DNA of 64,000 nucleotides from Devosia neptuniae (GTDB taxonomy: Bacteria; Pseudomonadota; Alphaproteobacteria; Rhizobiales; Devosiaceae), in the NCBI RefSeq assembly GCF_025452235.1, contig NZ_CP104965.1, positions 1,980,501 to 2,044,500 on the forward strand, read 5' to 3'. Both the position numbers and the translations under genes were made by a program. The notes below the pieces were generated by a model, which saw only the letters and a program-made list of their open reading frames with translations, did no database searches and had not been told where the DNA came from. Below are positions 34,932 to 44,474 of the stretch, in pieces; the first letter of the stretch is position 1, and each line of letters starts with the position of its first letter.

Positions 34932-35516
34932 ATGGCTGACGATTACATCGAAGACGCCAAGGCGGGGTTGCGCGACAAGGCGCGCTCCGCCCGCGCCGCC
35001 GTTTCGGCCGATATCCGCGCCGAGGCCGCCGCAACCGCCTCCAAGGCTTTTTTTGATAGCATCACGCTCGAACCCGATTGGATCGTGGCCGGTTATTGGC
35101 CGATCCGCGACGAGTTCGACTGCCGGCCAATCCTGGTGCGCCTGATGGATTCAGGCCAGCCCGTCTGCCTGCCGGTGACCGAAGGCGATCAGCCGCTCAC
35201 CATGCGCCTCTGGCAGGATGGGGAGGCGCTTTATCCCTCCGGCTTCGGCACGCTGGCGCCGATCGAAACGGCGCCTGTGGTGGAGCCCGATATCATGCTG
35301 ATCCCGCTTTTGGGCTTTGACAGTACGGGCACACGGCTGGGATATGGCAAGGGCCATTACGACAGGACTATCGTGCGCATGACCAAGAAACCGCAACTGA
35401 TCGGGCTCGCCTTTGCCGCGCAGGAGTTCCACCAACTCCCGCGCGAAGCGCATGACATTCCGCTCGATGCCATTATCACCGAAACAGGCCTCCGCCGCTT
35501 TGGCGCCGGCCAATGA
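34932..35516 (+). CDS. 5-formyltetrahydrofolate cyclo-ligase
   Basis: A 194-residue 5-FCL (ygfA/fau) that turns 5-formyl-THF into 5,10-methenyl-THF with ATP. The N-terminal KARSARAAVS region, the central WPIRDEFDCRP, and the ATP-site LLGFDSTGTRLGYGKGHYDRT are classic. Start ATG 34932, 24 nt after the 6S RNA stem. It overlaps the next gene by ATGA. Confidence 0.95.
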   Translation: MADDYIEDAKAGLRDKARSARAAVSADIRAEAAATASKAFFDSITLEPDWIVAGYWPIRDEFDCRPILVRLMDSGQPVCLPVTEGDQPLTMRLWQDGEALYPSGFGTLAPIETAPVVEPDIMLIPLLGFDSTGTRLGYGKGHYDRTIVRMTKKPQLIGLAFAAQEFHQLPREAHDIPLDAIITETGLRRFGAGQ

Positions 35517-36331
35517 AGTTTCTGTTTCTGGGCGATGTGATGGGCCGTTCCGGTCGCGACGCGATCAATGAGCGCCTGCCGGGCATTATCGAGCGCTATG
35601 GCTTTGATTTCGCCGTGGTCAATGGCGAGAATGCCAGCCATGGCAAGGGCCTGACCGAGGCGCATTTCAACGCCATTCGCAATGCCGGGGCCGATGTGGT
35701 CACCCTGGGCGATCATGCCTTCGATCAGCGCGAGACTATTTCCTACATTGAGCGCGAGACGACGCTGATCCGCCCCATCAATATGCCGCCGGGCACGCCG
35801 GGGCGCGGAGCGATGTTTGTCGAGGGCCGCAATGGCCATCGCGTACTGGTGATCAATGCGCTGGGCCGCGTCTTCATGGGGCCGGCCGACGATCCGTTCC
35901 GGGCCGTAGAAGCCGCTGTCGCCGCCTGCCCGCTGGGCGAGCAGGCCGATGCGATTATCGTTGATTTTCACACCGAGGCGACCTCGGAAATCCAGGCCAT
36001 GGGGCAGTTTCTCGATGGCAAGGTCAGTCTCGTCGTCGGCACCCATACCCATATCCCGACAGCCGACCAGCGCGTGCTGCGCGGCGGTACGGCGCTGATG
36101 GCGGATGCGGGCATGTGCGGGGATTTCGATTCCATCATCGGCAGCGAAACCGACGAACCGCTCAACCGCTTTCTCACCGGCATTCCCAATGGCCGCTTCA
36201 CTCCGGCCGAGGGGGAGGCAACGCTGTGCGGCGTCGCCGTTGAAACCGATCCGCGCACGGGGCTTGCTCGCAGGGTGCTGCCGCTGCGCCTTGGCGGCAC
36301 GCTGGCCCAGGCAGAGCCAGACTTCGGCTAG
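35513..36331 (+). CDS. ymdB: YmdB-family metallophosphoesterase
   Basis: A 272-residue enzyme of the YmdB group (TIGR00282) with metal ligands in FLGDVMG, NGEN, GDHAFDQ and THTHIPTADQR. In Bacillus YmdB is a cyclic nucleotide phosphodiesterase affecting biofilm choice. A standard length for the family. It overlaps the 5-FCL gene by four bases, so the two are translated together. Confidence 0.92.
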   Translation: MKFLFLGDVMGRSGRDAINERLPGIIERYGFDFAVVNGENASHGKGLTEAHFNAIRNAGADVVTLGDHAFDQRETISYIERETTLIRPINMPPGTPGRGAMFVEGRNGHRVLVINALGRVFMGPADDPFRAVEAAVAACPLGEQADAIIVDFHTEATSEIQAMGQFLDGKVSLVVGTHTHIPTADQRVLRGGTALMADAGMCGDFDSIIGSETDEPLNRFLTGIPNGRFTPAEGEATLCGVAVETDPRTGLARRVLPLRLGGTLAQAEPDFG

Positions 36332-36403
36332 CGCTTTATTTTTGGGCGGCCTGCCCCTATAAGCGGGCCAAATTCAAAGTTCCGACTGTTCCGAGGGTTT
36401 CGA

Positions 36404-37150
36404 ATGGCAGGCCATTCCCACGCCAAAAACATCATGCACCGCAAAGGCAAGTCCGACGCGGTACGCTCCAAGATTTTCTCCAAGCTGGCGCGCGAAATCA
36501 CCGTCGCCGCCAAGATGGGCATGCCCGACCCGGCCTTCAATTCGCGTCTGCGTCTGGCGGTGACCAATGCCCGTTCCCAGTCCATGCCCAAGGACAATAT
36601 CGACCGCGCCATCAAGAAGGCGATCGGCAGCGATGGCGAGAATTATGATGAGATCCGCTATGAGGGCTATGGCCCCGGCGGCGTCGCCATCATCGTCGAG
36701 GCGCTGACCGACAACCGCAATCGCACCGCTTCCAATGTCCGCTCCTATTTCTCCAAGAATGGCGGCGCGATGGGGGAAACCAATTCGGTCGGCTTCATGT
36801 TCGACAAGATTGGCGAAATCACCTATCCGGCCAAGGTCGGCTCTGAAGACAAGGTGATGGAAGCGGCCATCGAAGCGGGCGCCGACGACGTCGAGAGCGA
36901 CGAGGAAAACCACTATATCTACACCTCGTTCGAGGCGATGGTGGAAGTTGCCGCCGCACTGGAAAAGGTGCTGGGCGAGGCCGAATCGGTCAAGGCCATC
37001 TGGGAGCCGCAGACCAAGACCCCGATCGACGCCGAAAAGGGCGCGACGCTGATGAAGCTGATCGCGACGCTCGAAGAAGACGATGACGTGCAGAACGTCT
37101 ATTCGAATTTCGAGATGAGCGAAGAAGACATGGCCAAGCTTGAGGGCTGA
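36404..37150 (+). CDS. yebC: YebC/PmpR-family protein
   Basis: A 248-residue protein starting [17 protein letters not shown], with [13 protein letters not shown] and [19 protein letters not shown]. These are the family marks (PF01709). YebC proteins were described as transcription regulators, and recent work ties them to translation of proline stretches, like EF-P. It usually precedes ruvC in alphaproteobacteria; here two GGDEF genes on the opposite strand separate it. Confidence 0.95.
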   Translation: MAGHSHAKNIMHRKGKSDAVRSKIFSKLAREITVAAKMGMPDPAFNSRLRLAVTNARSQSMPKDNIDRAIKKAIGSDGENYDEIRYEGYGPGGVAIIVEALTDNRNRTASNVRSYFSKNGGAMGETNSVGFMFDKIGEITYPAKVGSEDKVMEAAIEAGADDVESDEENHYIYTSFEAMVEVAAALEKVLGEAESVKAIWEPQTKTPIDAEKGATLMKLIATLEEDDDVQNVYSNFEMSEEDMAKLEG

Positions 37151-37176
37151 GGCCGGTTCGAGCTGGAAATTTTGAG

Positions 37177-37201
37177 GGCGGCGCTGCGGCGTCGCCTTTT
37201 T
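37177..37201 (+). terminator. Rho-independent terminator of yebC
   Basis: GGCGGCGC (37177-37184) pairs with GCGTCGCC (37189-37196), with one wobble pair and a 4-nt loop, followed by five T. It ends at the stop codon of the convergent GGDEF gene. Confidence 0.8.
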
Positions 37202-37980
37202 CATGCGATTTTGAGGTCGAGCACCGGATAATCGCTGGCATGGGCGATGGTCACGCGATTGCGGCCAGTCTGCTTGGCGCCGTAAAGGCGCTGGTCGGCG
37301 ATATGGAACAGTTCAGAAAAGCTGGTGGGCTGGTCGAACACGGCGCCGCCGACGCTGACCGACAGCGAGCGTAGCCGGCCGTGTGGCTGGAACACGGCCA
37401 GGTTGATCGAGCGGCGGATGCGCTCGGCGATCACTTCGGCGTCGCGCATATCGGCGCCCGGCAGATAGACGCCGAATTCCTCGCCACCCATGCGGCCCAC
37501 CAGATCTCCACTGCGCAGCACGGCGCGGATCGAGCGAGCGATGATGGTCAGCGCTTCGTCGCCGGCATCGTGACCGAACAGGTCATTGATCGCCTTGAAA
37601 TTGTCGGCGTCGATCATCAGCAGCGCGCCGCTCGGGTGTTTCTGGCTTTTAGCCAATTGGGTGGCGACCTTGGCGGTGAAGGCGCCGCGATTGAGGCAGT
37701 CGGTCAGGCTATCGGTGCGGGCGACCTTGCCCAGGCGCTTATTGGTGGTGGCCAGGTCCCGCAATTTGAGGCTGACATAGCAGAACAGTGGCAAGCCAAG
37801 GATGACCGGCAGCACCGTGGCGCTGATAAGCGAGCGCTGCAATGCGCGCGCGCCCAGATCATCGAAGAACAACGCGTTGAACACCACCGACACCACGACA
37901 CAAGCCAGAGTCCCAAAAAGGGTCGAGCGTGCCACGCCCGACCAGCTTTGCAATGCAGTCAAGGTCTTGGAAGGAAGCAT
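37201..37980 (-). CDS. Membrane GGDEF diguanylate cyclase (copy A)
   Basis: A 259-residue protein with two membrane helices (about 20-38 and 48-72), then a GGDEF domain. The catalytic loop is GGEEF and lies five residues after an RxxD inhibitory site (RSGD). It should therefore be an active c-di-GMP cyclase with product feedback. Similar in layout to the gene at 38055, and the two look like a tandem duplication with diverged sequence. Confidence 0.9.
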   Translation of the reverse strand: MLPSKTLTALQSWSGVARSTLFGTLACVVVSVVFNALFFDDLGARALQRSLISATVLPVILGLPLFCYVSLKLRDLATTNKRLGKVARTDSLTDCLNRGAFTAKVATQLAKSQKHPSGALLMIDADNFKAINDLFGHDAGDEALTIIARSIRAVLRSGDLVGRMGGEEFGVYLPGADMRDAEVIAERIRRSINLAVFQPHGRLRSLSVSVGGAVFDQPTSFSELFHIADQRLYGAKQTGRNRVTIAHASDYPVLDLKIA

Positions 37981-38054
37981 GAAAAACTCGCTGCTGAGGA
38001 AAATCAGTTGCTGGGAAATGCCGTTCGGTCAGGTATGCAATAGGTGTTCCATGG

Positions 38055-38810
38055 TCAGGCCGCCTGCATGATGGCAACGCGGTCGCGCCCGGTATTCTTG
38101 GCTTCGTAAAGTCGTTGGTCTGCCAGGCGATAGAGATCGGTGAAGCGGGTGCGGTTGACATAGGCGGCGCCGCCTATGCTGACCGAAAGCGGGCAAGGCG
38201 CCTCGCCCGGGGCAAAGACGATGGCATTGACGGCCTGCCGGATGCGCTCGGCCGCCGTGTCGGCAGCGTCGAGATTGGCACCCGCCAGAAAGATCCCAAA
38301 TTCTTCGCCGCCCAACCGCCCCACCAGGTCATGTCGTCCCACGGCGCCGCGGATCGCCCCGGCCATTAGCCGCAGGGCCTCGTCGCCATTGTGATGACCA
38401 TACGTGTCATTGACGCGCTTGAAATCATCCGCATCCACGATGAGCAAAGCCCCGCCTTCGCCGGGGCGCTGATTGCGCCGGTCGAGATAGGTGGCGACCC
38501 TGCCGGTAAAGGCCCCGCGATTGAGGCAACCAGTCAGCCAGTCCACGGTGGCCATATGGGCGAGCTGCTCATTGGCGAAGCGCAATTGCTCATGCTTAAG
38601 CACAAGGAAAAACGTCATCGGGCCGCCCAGCACGATGGGCATGATCACCGAGACAGCCAGCCCCTGTACATTCACGCCGTTCGAAAGGACTTCCATGAAG
38701 AGGTTAGTCAGAATGATCGAAATGACGATTGAAACGGCGACGATCCCTCCGGTCACACGATAGACATGAGCCCAGGCCCGCTTGGGGAGGCTCCGGTGGA
38801 GTCCGGTCAT
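38055..38810 (-). CDS. Membrane GGDEF diguanylate cyclase (copy B)
   Basis: A 251-residue protein with two N-terminal membrane helices and a C-terminal GGDEF domain. The catalytic loop is GGEEF. At the inhibitory-site position it reads GRHD rather than RxxD, so the usual c-di-GMP feedback contact appears lost. Same layout and similar length as copy A. It is transcribed away from ruvC. Confidence 0.9.
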   Translation of the reverse strand: MTGLHRSLPKRAWAHVYRVTGGIVAVSIVISIILTNLFMEVLSNGVNVQGLAVSVIMPIVLGGPMTFFLVLKHEQLRFANEQLAHMATVDWLTGCLNRGAFTGRVATYLDRRNQRPGEGGALLIVDADDFKRVNDTYGHHNGDEALRLMAGAIRGAVGRHDLVGRLGGEEFGIFLAGANLDAADTAAERIRQAVNAIVFAPGEAPCPLSVSIGGAAYVNRTRFTDLYRLADQRLYEAKNTGRDRVAIMQAA

Positions 38811-38975
38811 CTGTTCGTCCTTGCATTCCCAAGCGCGAGACTAGGAGGCGCTGTTGAACATGGTCTTGTGAGCTTAGCTGCAATTTTATCTTTCCCCGGT
38901 TTTCCACCGGGTTTTGTTGCCGCTTTGTTCACATTCGGCTTGGTAAGTTGGGCCGGCCACACTAAGGATGAAGCC

Positions 38976-39482
38976 ATGAATGCGAGCGTACGAATCATTG
39001 GCATCGATCCGGGCCTGCGCCGCTGCGGCTGGGGCGTGATCGAAACGCAGGGCAATCGGCTGAGCTTTGTGGCGGCCGGTACGTTGACGCCGCCCACCGA
39101 TGGCGCGCTGGCCGACCGGCTTGCTGTACTGTTCGCCGGGCTTGGCGAAGTGTTGGACAAGTTCGCGCCGGACGAGGCAGCGGTCGAAGAAACCTTCGTC
39201 AATCAGGGCGCGCGTTCGGCGCTGATCCTCGGCCAGGCGCGGGGCATCGCATTGGTGACTCCGGCGGCCCGTGGCGTGCCGGTGGCCGAATATGCGGCCA
39301 ATCTGGTGAAAAAATCCGTCGTGGGCACCGGTCACGCGGAAAAGGGGCAGGTGGAGCTGATGGTGCGAACCCTAATGCCGGCGGCGCAATTCAAAGGGCC
39401 CGATGCCGCGGACGCCCTGGCGATCGCCATCTGCCATGCCCATCACCGGGTATCGCAGCAGCGGCTGAGGGCTTTGGCATGA
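38976..39482 (+). CDS. ruvC: Holliday junction endonuclease RuvC
   Basis: A 168-residue resolvase with acidic active-site residues in [14 protein letters not shown] (first Asp), [10 protein letters not shown] (Glu) and [14 protein letters not shown] (last Asp pair). It cuts Holliday junctions after branch migration by RuvAB. Start ATG 38976. It overlaps ruvA by ATGA. Confidence 0.96.
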   Translation: MNASVRIIGIDPGLRRCGWGVIETQGNRLSFVAAGTLTPPTDGALADRLAVLFAGLGEVLDKFAPDEAAVEETFVNQGARSALILGQARGIALVTPAARGVPVAEYAANLVKKSVVGTGHAEKGQVELMVRTLMPAAQFKGPDAADALAIAICHAHHRVSQQRLRALA

Positions 39483-40096
39483 TCGGTAAGCTCAAGGGCC
39501 TGGTCGACAGCATTGGCGACGATTTCGCGCTGATCGATGTCGGCGGGGTCTGCTATGAGACCTTTTGCTCCAGCCGCACGCTGCAGGCCTTGCCGCGCGT
39601 GGGCGAAGCCACTGTCGTGTTCATCGAAACCATCGTGCGCGAGGATATGATCCGGCTCTATGGTTTTTCCAGCGAAACCGAAAAGGCCTGGTTCAACCTG
39701 CTGATGACGGTGCAGGGCGTGGGCGCCCGCGTCGCGCTGGGCATTTTGTCGGCCCTGTCGCCGTCGGAAATTTCAAGCGCCATTGCCCTGCAGGACAAGG
39801 CGATGATCGGTCGTGCCAATGGCGTGGGGCCCAAGCTGGCCGTGCGCCTCGTCACCGAACTCAAGGGCAAGGTCCCGACCGGGCCGGGCATCGATGCCGG
39901 CACATTGGGCCTCCAAACCGCGCTCGGCGAAGGTCGCGCCGCCGGCACTGTGGCCGATGCAGTTTCCGCGCTGGTCAATCTGGGCTATTCCAGCGCTCAG
40001 GCCTCGGCCGCCCTGGCCCGCATCGTAGCGCGCGAGGGCGCCGATACGCCGACCGAAAAACTGATCCGCCTGGGCCTGCGGGAGTTGAGCAGTTGA
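39479..40096 (+). CDS. ruvA: Holliday junction helicase subunit RuvA
   Basis: A 205-residue protein: domain I with [25 protein letters not shown], domain II with helix-hairpin-helix motifs ([30 protein letters not shown]), and domain III ([16 protein letters not shown]) that contacts RuvB. RuvA tetramers hold the junction. Normally followed directly by ruvB; here a VapBC module lies between. Confidence 0.96.
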   Translation: MIGKLKGLVDSIGDDFALIDVGGVCYETFCSSRTLQALPRVGEATVVFIETIVREDMIRLYGFSSETEKAWFNLLMTVQGVGARVALGILSALSPSEISSAIALQDKAMIGRANGVGPKLAVRLVTELKGKVPTGPGIDAGTLGLQTALGEGRAAGTVADAVSALVNLGYSSAQASAALARIVAREGADTPTEKLIRLGLRELSS

Positions 40097-40114
40097 TTCC
40101 TTGCGAATAGCGCC

Positions 40115-40143
40115 ATTCCTTACTATGTTAAAAAGTAAGGAAT
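40115..40143. promoter_or_regulatory. Probable VapB operator
   Basis: A 10-bp inverted repeat, ATTCCTTACT (40115-40124) and AGTAAGGAAT (40134-40143), with a 9-nt spacer, lies 12 nt upstream of the vapB start. It is AT-rich compared with its surroundings. Type II antitoxins usually bind such palindromes to repress their own operon. Confidence 0.7.
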
Positions 40144-40155
40144 TGGGAGGCGAAC

Positions 40156-40446
40156 ATGAATGAACACCCGAAAATTTCGGCCCGGTCCAAAATGACCAGC
40201 AAGGGGCAGACCACTGTTCCCAAGGAAGTCCGCTCGCTCCTCAAGTTGAAGGAGGGCACCTTGATGGAGTGGATCGTCAACGAACAGGAGGGGACTGCGG
40301 TGGTAAAGCCTAAGACGTTGCGCGCAGTCGACCTGGCCGGATTTCTGGGCAAGCCGCCTAACGGCCGTCACGTCACGGTCGAGGACATGGACGACGCTAT
40401 AGCCGAAGCTGTCACCGAGCGGTTCAGGCGGGCAACAAGAGAATGA
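40156..40446 (+). CDS. vapB: AbrB/MazE-type antitoxin
   Basis: A 96-residue protein with a SpoVT/AbrB swapped-hairpin DNA-binding domain, MTSKGQTTVPKEVRSLLKLK, followed by an acidic tail with ERFRRATRE. It is the antitoxin for the PIN toxin that overlaps it by ATGA. The ATG at 40156 follows GGGAGG. Confidence 0.88.
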   Translation: MNEHPKISARSKMTSKGQTTVPKEVRSLLKLKEGTLMEWIVNEQEGTAVVKPKTLRAVDLAGFLGKPPNGRHVTVEDMDDAIAEAVTERFRRATRE

Positions 40447-40841
40447 TTGGTGTCGATACCAATATTCTGGCCCGGCTGTTTGTCGATGACGACGATAGAC
40501 AGCGGGAGCTTGCCAACCGGTTTTTTGCCGATCGGACGCCATCCGATCCCGCCTTTGTCAGCCTCGTGGTCATCGCGGAATTGGCGTGGTTGCTCAGGCG
40601 AACCTACGATTACCCGCACCAGGCAATTCTGGAAGCGGTCATGGCGCTGCTCGACAGCGCAGATTTTGCTGTCGAAGCGCGGGACATTGTTCTCGCCGCT
40701 ATCGACACTGCCGCCGCTCATCGCTTCGGATTGGCAGATGTGCTCATTGCTGAGATCGCGTCACGGGCCGGTTGTGCCGCCACCATGACATTCGACAAAA
40801 CGGCGGCCAAACGCATACCGGGAATGGAATTGCTCGCGTGA
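40443..40841 (+). CDS. vapC: PIN-domain RNase toxin VapC
   Basis: A 132-residue toxin with all four PIN acidic residues: Asp5 (IGVDTN), Glu46 (IAELAW), Asp99 (LADVLIAE) and Asp118 (TFDK). So it should be an active, Mg2+-dependent RNase, probably against tRNA or rRNA. It overlaps vapB by four bases and its stop TGA overlaps the GTG start of ruvB (GTGA), so toxin and RuvB translation are coupled. Confidence 0.9.
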   Translation: MIGVDTNILARLFVDDDDRQRELANRFFADRTPSDPAFVSLVVIAELAWLLRRTYDYPHQAILEAVMALLDSADFAVEARDIVLAAIDTAAAHRFGLADVLIAEIASRAGCAATMTFDKTAAKRIPGMELLA

Positions 40842-41875
40842 CCGACCTCACCTCCCCCGCTGCCGGGCGTGATGATCCGCTCGATGTGTCGCTGCGCCCC
40901 TCCGGCTTTGCCGAATTTGTCGGGCAGGCGGCGGCGCGGGCCAATCTTGAAGTGTTCATCCAGGCCGCCAAGCAGCGCGGGGCGGCGCTCGATCACGTGC
41001 TGTTCGTGGGGCCGCCGGGTCTGGGCAAGACGACGCTGGCGCAGATCATTTCGCGCGAATTGGGTGTGGGCTTCCGCGCCACGTCCGGCCCGGTCATTGC
41101 GAAGGCGGGGGATTTGGCGGCGCTGCTGACCAATCTTGAAGACCGCGACGTGCTGTTCATTGATGAAATACACCGGCTCAATCCGGCTATCGAGGAAATC
41201 CTGTATCCCGCGATGGAGGATTTCCAGCTCGATCTGATCATCGGAGAGGGGCCTGCCGCCCGATCGGTGCGGATTGATCTGGCCAAATTCACGCTGGTCG
41301 GCGCCACCACCCGGGCGGGCCTGCTCACCACGCCGTTGCGGGATCGTTTCGGCATTCCGGTGCGGCTCAATTTCTATACGCCCGAGGAATTGGTGCAGAT
41401 CGTCACGCGTGGCGCGCGGCTGCTCGGCATGCCGATGGCGCCCGATGGCGCATTGGAAATCGCTCGCCGTTCGCGCGGCACGCCGCGTATCGCGGGGCGG
41501 CTGCTGCGCCGCGTCACCGATTTTGCGCTGGTCGATGGCGCGGCCGAAATCGATCGCAAACTGGCCGACAAGGCGCTGTTGCGGCTCGATGTGGATGCGC
41601 GGGGGCTCGATCAGCTCGACCGGCGCTATCTCACCACCATTGCCGATTTCTACAATGGCGGTCCGGTGGGCGTCGAAACCATTTCGGCCGCGCTCAGCGA
41701 GCCGCGCGACGCGATCGAGGAAATCGTCGAGCCTTATCTCATCCAGCAAGGCTTCATCCAGCGCACGCCGCGCGGCCGCATGCTGACGGGACTGGCCTTC
41801 CAGCATATGGGCCGCGCCGTGCCGCAGGGCTTTGTCGGGATGCAGGCGAGCCTGTTCGAGGAGCCGGAGGCGTGA
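40838..41875 (+). CDS. ruvB: Holliday junction helicase motor RuvB
   Basis: A 345-residue AAA+ motor. Walker [12 protein letters not shown], Walker [10 protein letters not shown], sensor 1 VGATTRAG, and the winged-helix C-terminal domain ([15 protein letters not shown]) are complete. It drives branch migration with RuvA. The GTG at 40838 is inside vapC's end; the start is supported by the short N-terminus before [12 protein letters not shown]. No ruvB-specific promoter is obvious. Confidence 0.95.
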   Translation: MTDLTSPAAGRDDPLDVSLRPSGFAEFVGQAAARANLEVFIQAAKQRGAALDHVLFVGPPGLGKTTLAQIISRELGVGFRATSGPVIAKAGDLAALLTNLEDRDVLFIDEIHRLNPAIEEILYPAMEDFQLDLIIGEGPAARSVRIDLAKFTLVGATTRAGLLTTPLRDRFGIPVRLNFYTPEELVQIVTRGARLLGMPMAPDGALEIARRSRGTPRIAGRLLRRVTDFALVDGAAEIDRKLADKALLRLDVDARGLDQLDRRYLTTIADFYNGGPVGVETISAALSEPRDAIEEIVEPYLIQQGFIQRTPRGRMLTGLAFQHMGRAVPQGFVGMQASLFEEPEA

Positions 41876-41891
41876 GCCGAAGGGCGCTCTC

Positions 41892-42710
41892 TTGACCCTG
41901 CACGTCACGCGTTACCGGCCCGAGCTGCCGCAATGGCCGCACGACCTGCCATTGCGCATCGCCGTGCTGACCGATCTGCATGCTTGCCTGCCCTGGACGG
42001 GCCCAGCGCAGTTCAGCGCCTTCTGTCGCCAAACCAATGGCTTGGGCGCCGATATCATCCTGCTCCTGGGCGATTACGTCACGGGGCCGCGGTTTTCCCG
42101 TCCCATGGATGCCGCCCATTGGGCAGCCCATCTGGGCACGCTGTCAGCACCGCTGGGCGTGCACGCCATTCTGGGCAATCACGATTATGACGGCTATCGC
42201 CGCGCCGATCTGGCGCATGGGCCGATCGAGGCCGAACGGGCGCTGATAGCCGCCGGCATCCCGGTCTATATCAATCGCGCCGTCCGGCTGGATCACGCCG
42301 GGCGCGGCTTCTGGCTGGCGGGGTTGGGCGACCAATTCGCCTTCGCGCCCAAGCGGGACCGACGCTTTGCCCGCACCGACGGCGTCGCGGACCTGGATGG
42401 TACTCTGGCGCAGATCTCCACTGCCGAGCCGGTCCTGCTGATGGCGCATGAGCCCGATATCTTTCCCGATGTCCCCGGCCGGGTCGCGCTAACCTTGTCC
42501 GGCCACACCCATGGCGGGCAGGTCAAGCTGTTTGGCAAGACGCCGGTGGTTCCTTCGCGCTATGGCAGCCGCTATGTCTATGGCCATATCGTGGAGGAGG
42601 ATCGTCACTTGATCGTGTCTTCGGGGCTAGGCTATTCCGGCTGGCCGATCCGCTTGGGCACAAAATCCGAGATCGTGGTCATCGATCTGGGCGGGGATAG
42701 ACCAATTTGA
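41892..42710 (+). CDS. YkuE-like metallophosphoesterase
   Basis: A 272-residue metallophosphoesterase with all metal motifs: LTDLHA, LLGDYVTG, GNHDYDG, MAHEPD and SGHTHGGQ. The group includes YkuE and UDP-diacylglucosamine hydrolase relatives. It appears to start at TTG 41892 with AAGGG 8 nt upstream; no ATG/GTG is suitable. It follows ruvB and leads into ybgC, overlapping it by TTGA. Confidence 0.85.
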   Translation: MTLHVTRYRPELPQWPHDLPLRIAVLTDLHACLPWTGPAQFSAFCRQTNGLGADIILLLGDYVTGPRFSRPMDAAHWAAHLGTLSAPLGVHAILGNHDYDGYRRADLAHGPIEAERALIAAGIPVYINRAVRLDHAGRGFWLAGLGDQFAFAPKRDRRFARTDGVADLDGTLAQISTAEPVLLMAHEPDIFPDVPGRVALTLSGHTHGGQVKLFGKTPVVPSRYGSRYVYGHIVEEDRHLIVSSGLGYSGWPIRLGTKSEIVVIDLGGDRPI

Positions 42711-43105
42711 CCCAGCATCGCTTTCCCATCCGCATCTATTACGAGGACACCGATTTTTCGGGCAATGTCTATCATGCGGCGTATCTGAAATTCTTCGAGC
42801 GCGGCCGCACCGAATTCTTGCGCGATGCGGGCATTCATCATTCCGAACTCGCGGCGCAGGGCATTGCCTTTGCCGTGCGCTCAATGGACATCCAGTTCGA
42901 TGGCGCCGCCCATATCGATGATCTATTGACGGTGACGACCGAAATCGGCGCGATTACTGGTGCACGATTGACACTCACCCAGGCAATTTTACGTGATCAG
43001 ACCGTGCTGACCCGCGCCAATGTGGTTGTCGTCGCCATCAAAACCGCCGGCGGCGCGGCTCGCCTGCCGCGCGAACTCGTCGCCCGCTTCGCCGCTAAGG
43101 CCTAG
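42707..43105 (+). CDS. ybgC: YbgC-type acyl-CoA thioesterase
   Basis: A 132-residue hot-dog fold thioesterase with IYYEDTDFSGNVYHAAYLKFFERGRTE (active Asp in the DTD segment). It is the conserved first gene of tol-pal loci. Starts at TTG 42707, overlapping the previous stop. A 198-nt gap before tolQ has a TTGACA box at 43232-43237, possibly the tolQ promoter. Confidence 0.93.
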   Translation: MTQHRFPIRIYYEDTDFSGNVYHAAYLKFFERGRTEFLRDAGIHHSELAAQGIAFAVRSMDIQFDGAAHIDDLLTVTTEIGAITGARLTLTQAILRDQTVLTRANVVVVAIKTAGGAARLPRELVARFAAKA

Positions 43106-43303
43106 CGGCGCTGGCGATAAAGGCCACGCTGACTCTCTTTGTTAACTACTCCTTGACCATAATTGCGGCAAAGGGACACTGATCCCGTTCGCCGCGCTGC
43201 AAAGCCCGGCAAATGGGCATTTCTCTTAATTTTGACAGATTTCGACCCCATCGCCTGTGGCCTGTGGGTCGGGCATGTAGACCGGGCCGAAAAGGATCAC
43301 TTC

Positions 43304-44014
43304 ATGGAAGCCATGGATGCTGTTGGAGCTGTTGCTCCACACGCCGACTTGTCCATCTGGGGACTGTTCTGGGCGGCCGATTGGATCGTCAAGGCGGTCA
43401 TGCTCGGGCTGCTGGGTGCCTCGATCTGGTGCTGGGCCATCATCGTGGACAAGACCATTACCTATCGCCGCACCCAGGCCGAGATGAACCGGTTCGAGCG
43501 TGTGTTCTGGTCCGGCCAGTCGCTGGAAGAGCTCTATCAGCAGCAATCGGAGAAGGCGACCGGCGGTTTGGGCGCCGTCTTTGTTGCAGCAATGAAGGAA
43601 TGGAAGCGCAGCCACGAGCAGAATGCGGCCTCCTTCGTGGGCATGCAGCAACGCCTCGATAAGGTGCTCGACGTGGCCATTGCCCGCGAGAGCGAGGCGC
43701 TGGAAAAGCGTCTCGGGTTCCTGGCGACAGTCGGCTCAGCCGGTCCGTTCATTGGCCTCTTCGGTACGGTCTGGGGCATTATGAATGCCTTTACCGCCAT
43801 TGCCGCCTCCTCCAACACCAATCTGGCCGTGGTGGCCGGGCCGATCGCCGAAGCGCTGTTCGCCACCGCCATTGGCCTGGTTGCCGCTATTCCGGCCGTT
43901 ATCGCCTACAACAAGCTCTCCGCCGATGCCGGCAAGATGATCGGCCGGCTGGAAGGCTTTGCCGACGAATTCTCGACCATTCTCAGCCGTCAGCTCGAAG
44001 CACGGAGCCGCTGA
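43304..44014 (+). CDS. tolQ: Tol-Pal proton channel TolQ
   Basis: A 236-residue inner-membrane protein with three helices: one near residues 22-42 and two in the C-terminal half (VGSAGPFIGLFGTVWGIM; ALFATAIGLVAAIPAVIAYN). These last carry the MotA/TolQ/ExbB signature. It forms the channel that energises TolA and constriction of the outer membrane. ATG 43304 follows AAGGA. tolR starts 1 nt after the stop. Confidence 0.95.
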   Translation: MEAMDAVGAVAPHADLSIWGLFWAADWIVKAVMLGLLGASIWCWAIIVDKTITYRRTQAEMNRFERVFWSGQSLEELYQQQSEKATGGLGAVFVAAMKEWKRSHEQNAASFVGMQQRLDKVLDVAIARESEALEKRLGFLATVGSAGPFIGLFGTVWGIMNAFTAIAASSNTNLAVVAGPIAEALFATAIGLVAAIPAVIAYNKLSADAGKMIGRLEGFADEFSTILSRQLEARSR

Positions 44015-44015
44015 T

Positions 44016-44465
44016 ATGGGCATGGGTGTAGCATCTGGCGGTGGAGGCGGGGGCGGACGCCGCCGCCGTCGCGGTCGCAAGGCGATTATGAGCGAGATCA
44101 ACATCACGCCGATGGTCGACGTGATGCTGGTGCTGCTCATCATTTTCATGGTGGCCGCCCCGATGATGACATCGGGCGTGCCCATCGACCTGCCCAAGAC
44201 GGCGGCCGCCGAACTCTCCAGCCAGACCCAGCCGATCACAGTTGCAGTGACGCCGGAAGGCACCATCTATGTCGGTGACGACGTGGTGGCGGAGGCCGAC
44301 CTGATCAATACGGTGACGGCTTTGGCAACCAATGGCACGGAAGACCGCATCTTCCTGCGTGGCGATACCACGGCCAATTACGGCTCGGTGATGCGGGTCA
44401 TGGGGATGCTGTCGGCGGCCGGTTTCACCAAGATCGGCCTTATCACCCAGCAGCAGGATCAATAG
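44016..44465 (+). CDS. tolR: Tol-Pal channel subunit TolR
   Basis: A 149-residue ExbD/TolR protein. A Gly-rich and Arg-rich cytoplasmic N-terminus (GGGGGGGRRRRRG) leads into one helix, NITPMVDVMLVLLIIFMV, whose Asp is the proton-carrying residue. The C-terminal domain is periplasmic. The poly-Gly/Arg N-terminus is longer than in E. coli but common in this order. Confidence 0.95.
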   Translation: MGMGVASGGGGGGGRRRRRGRKAIMSEINITPMVDVMLVLLIIFMVAAPMMTSGVPIDLPKTAAAELSSQTQPITVAVTPEGTIYVGDDVVAEADLINTVTALATNGTEDRIFLRGDTTANYGSVMRVMGMLSAAGFTKIGLITQQQDQ

Positions 44466-44474
44466 GCCAGCCCC

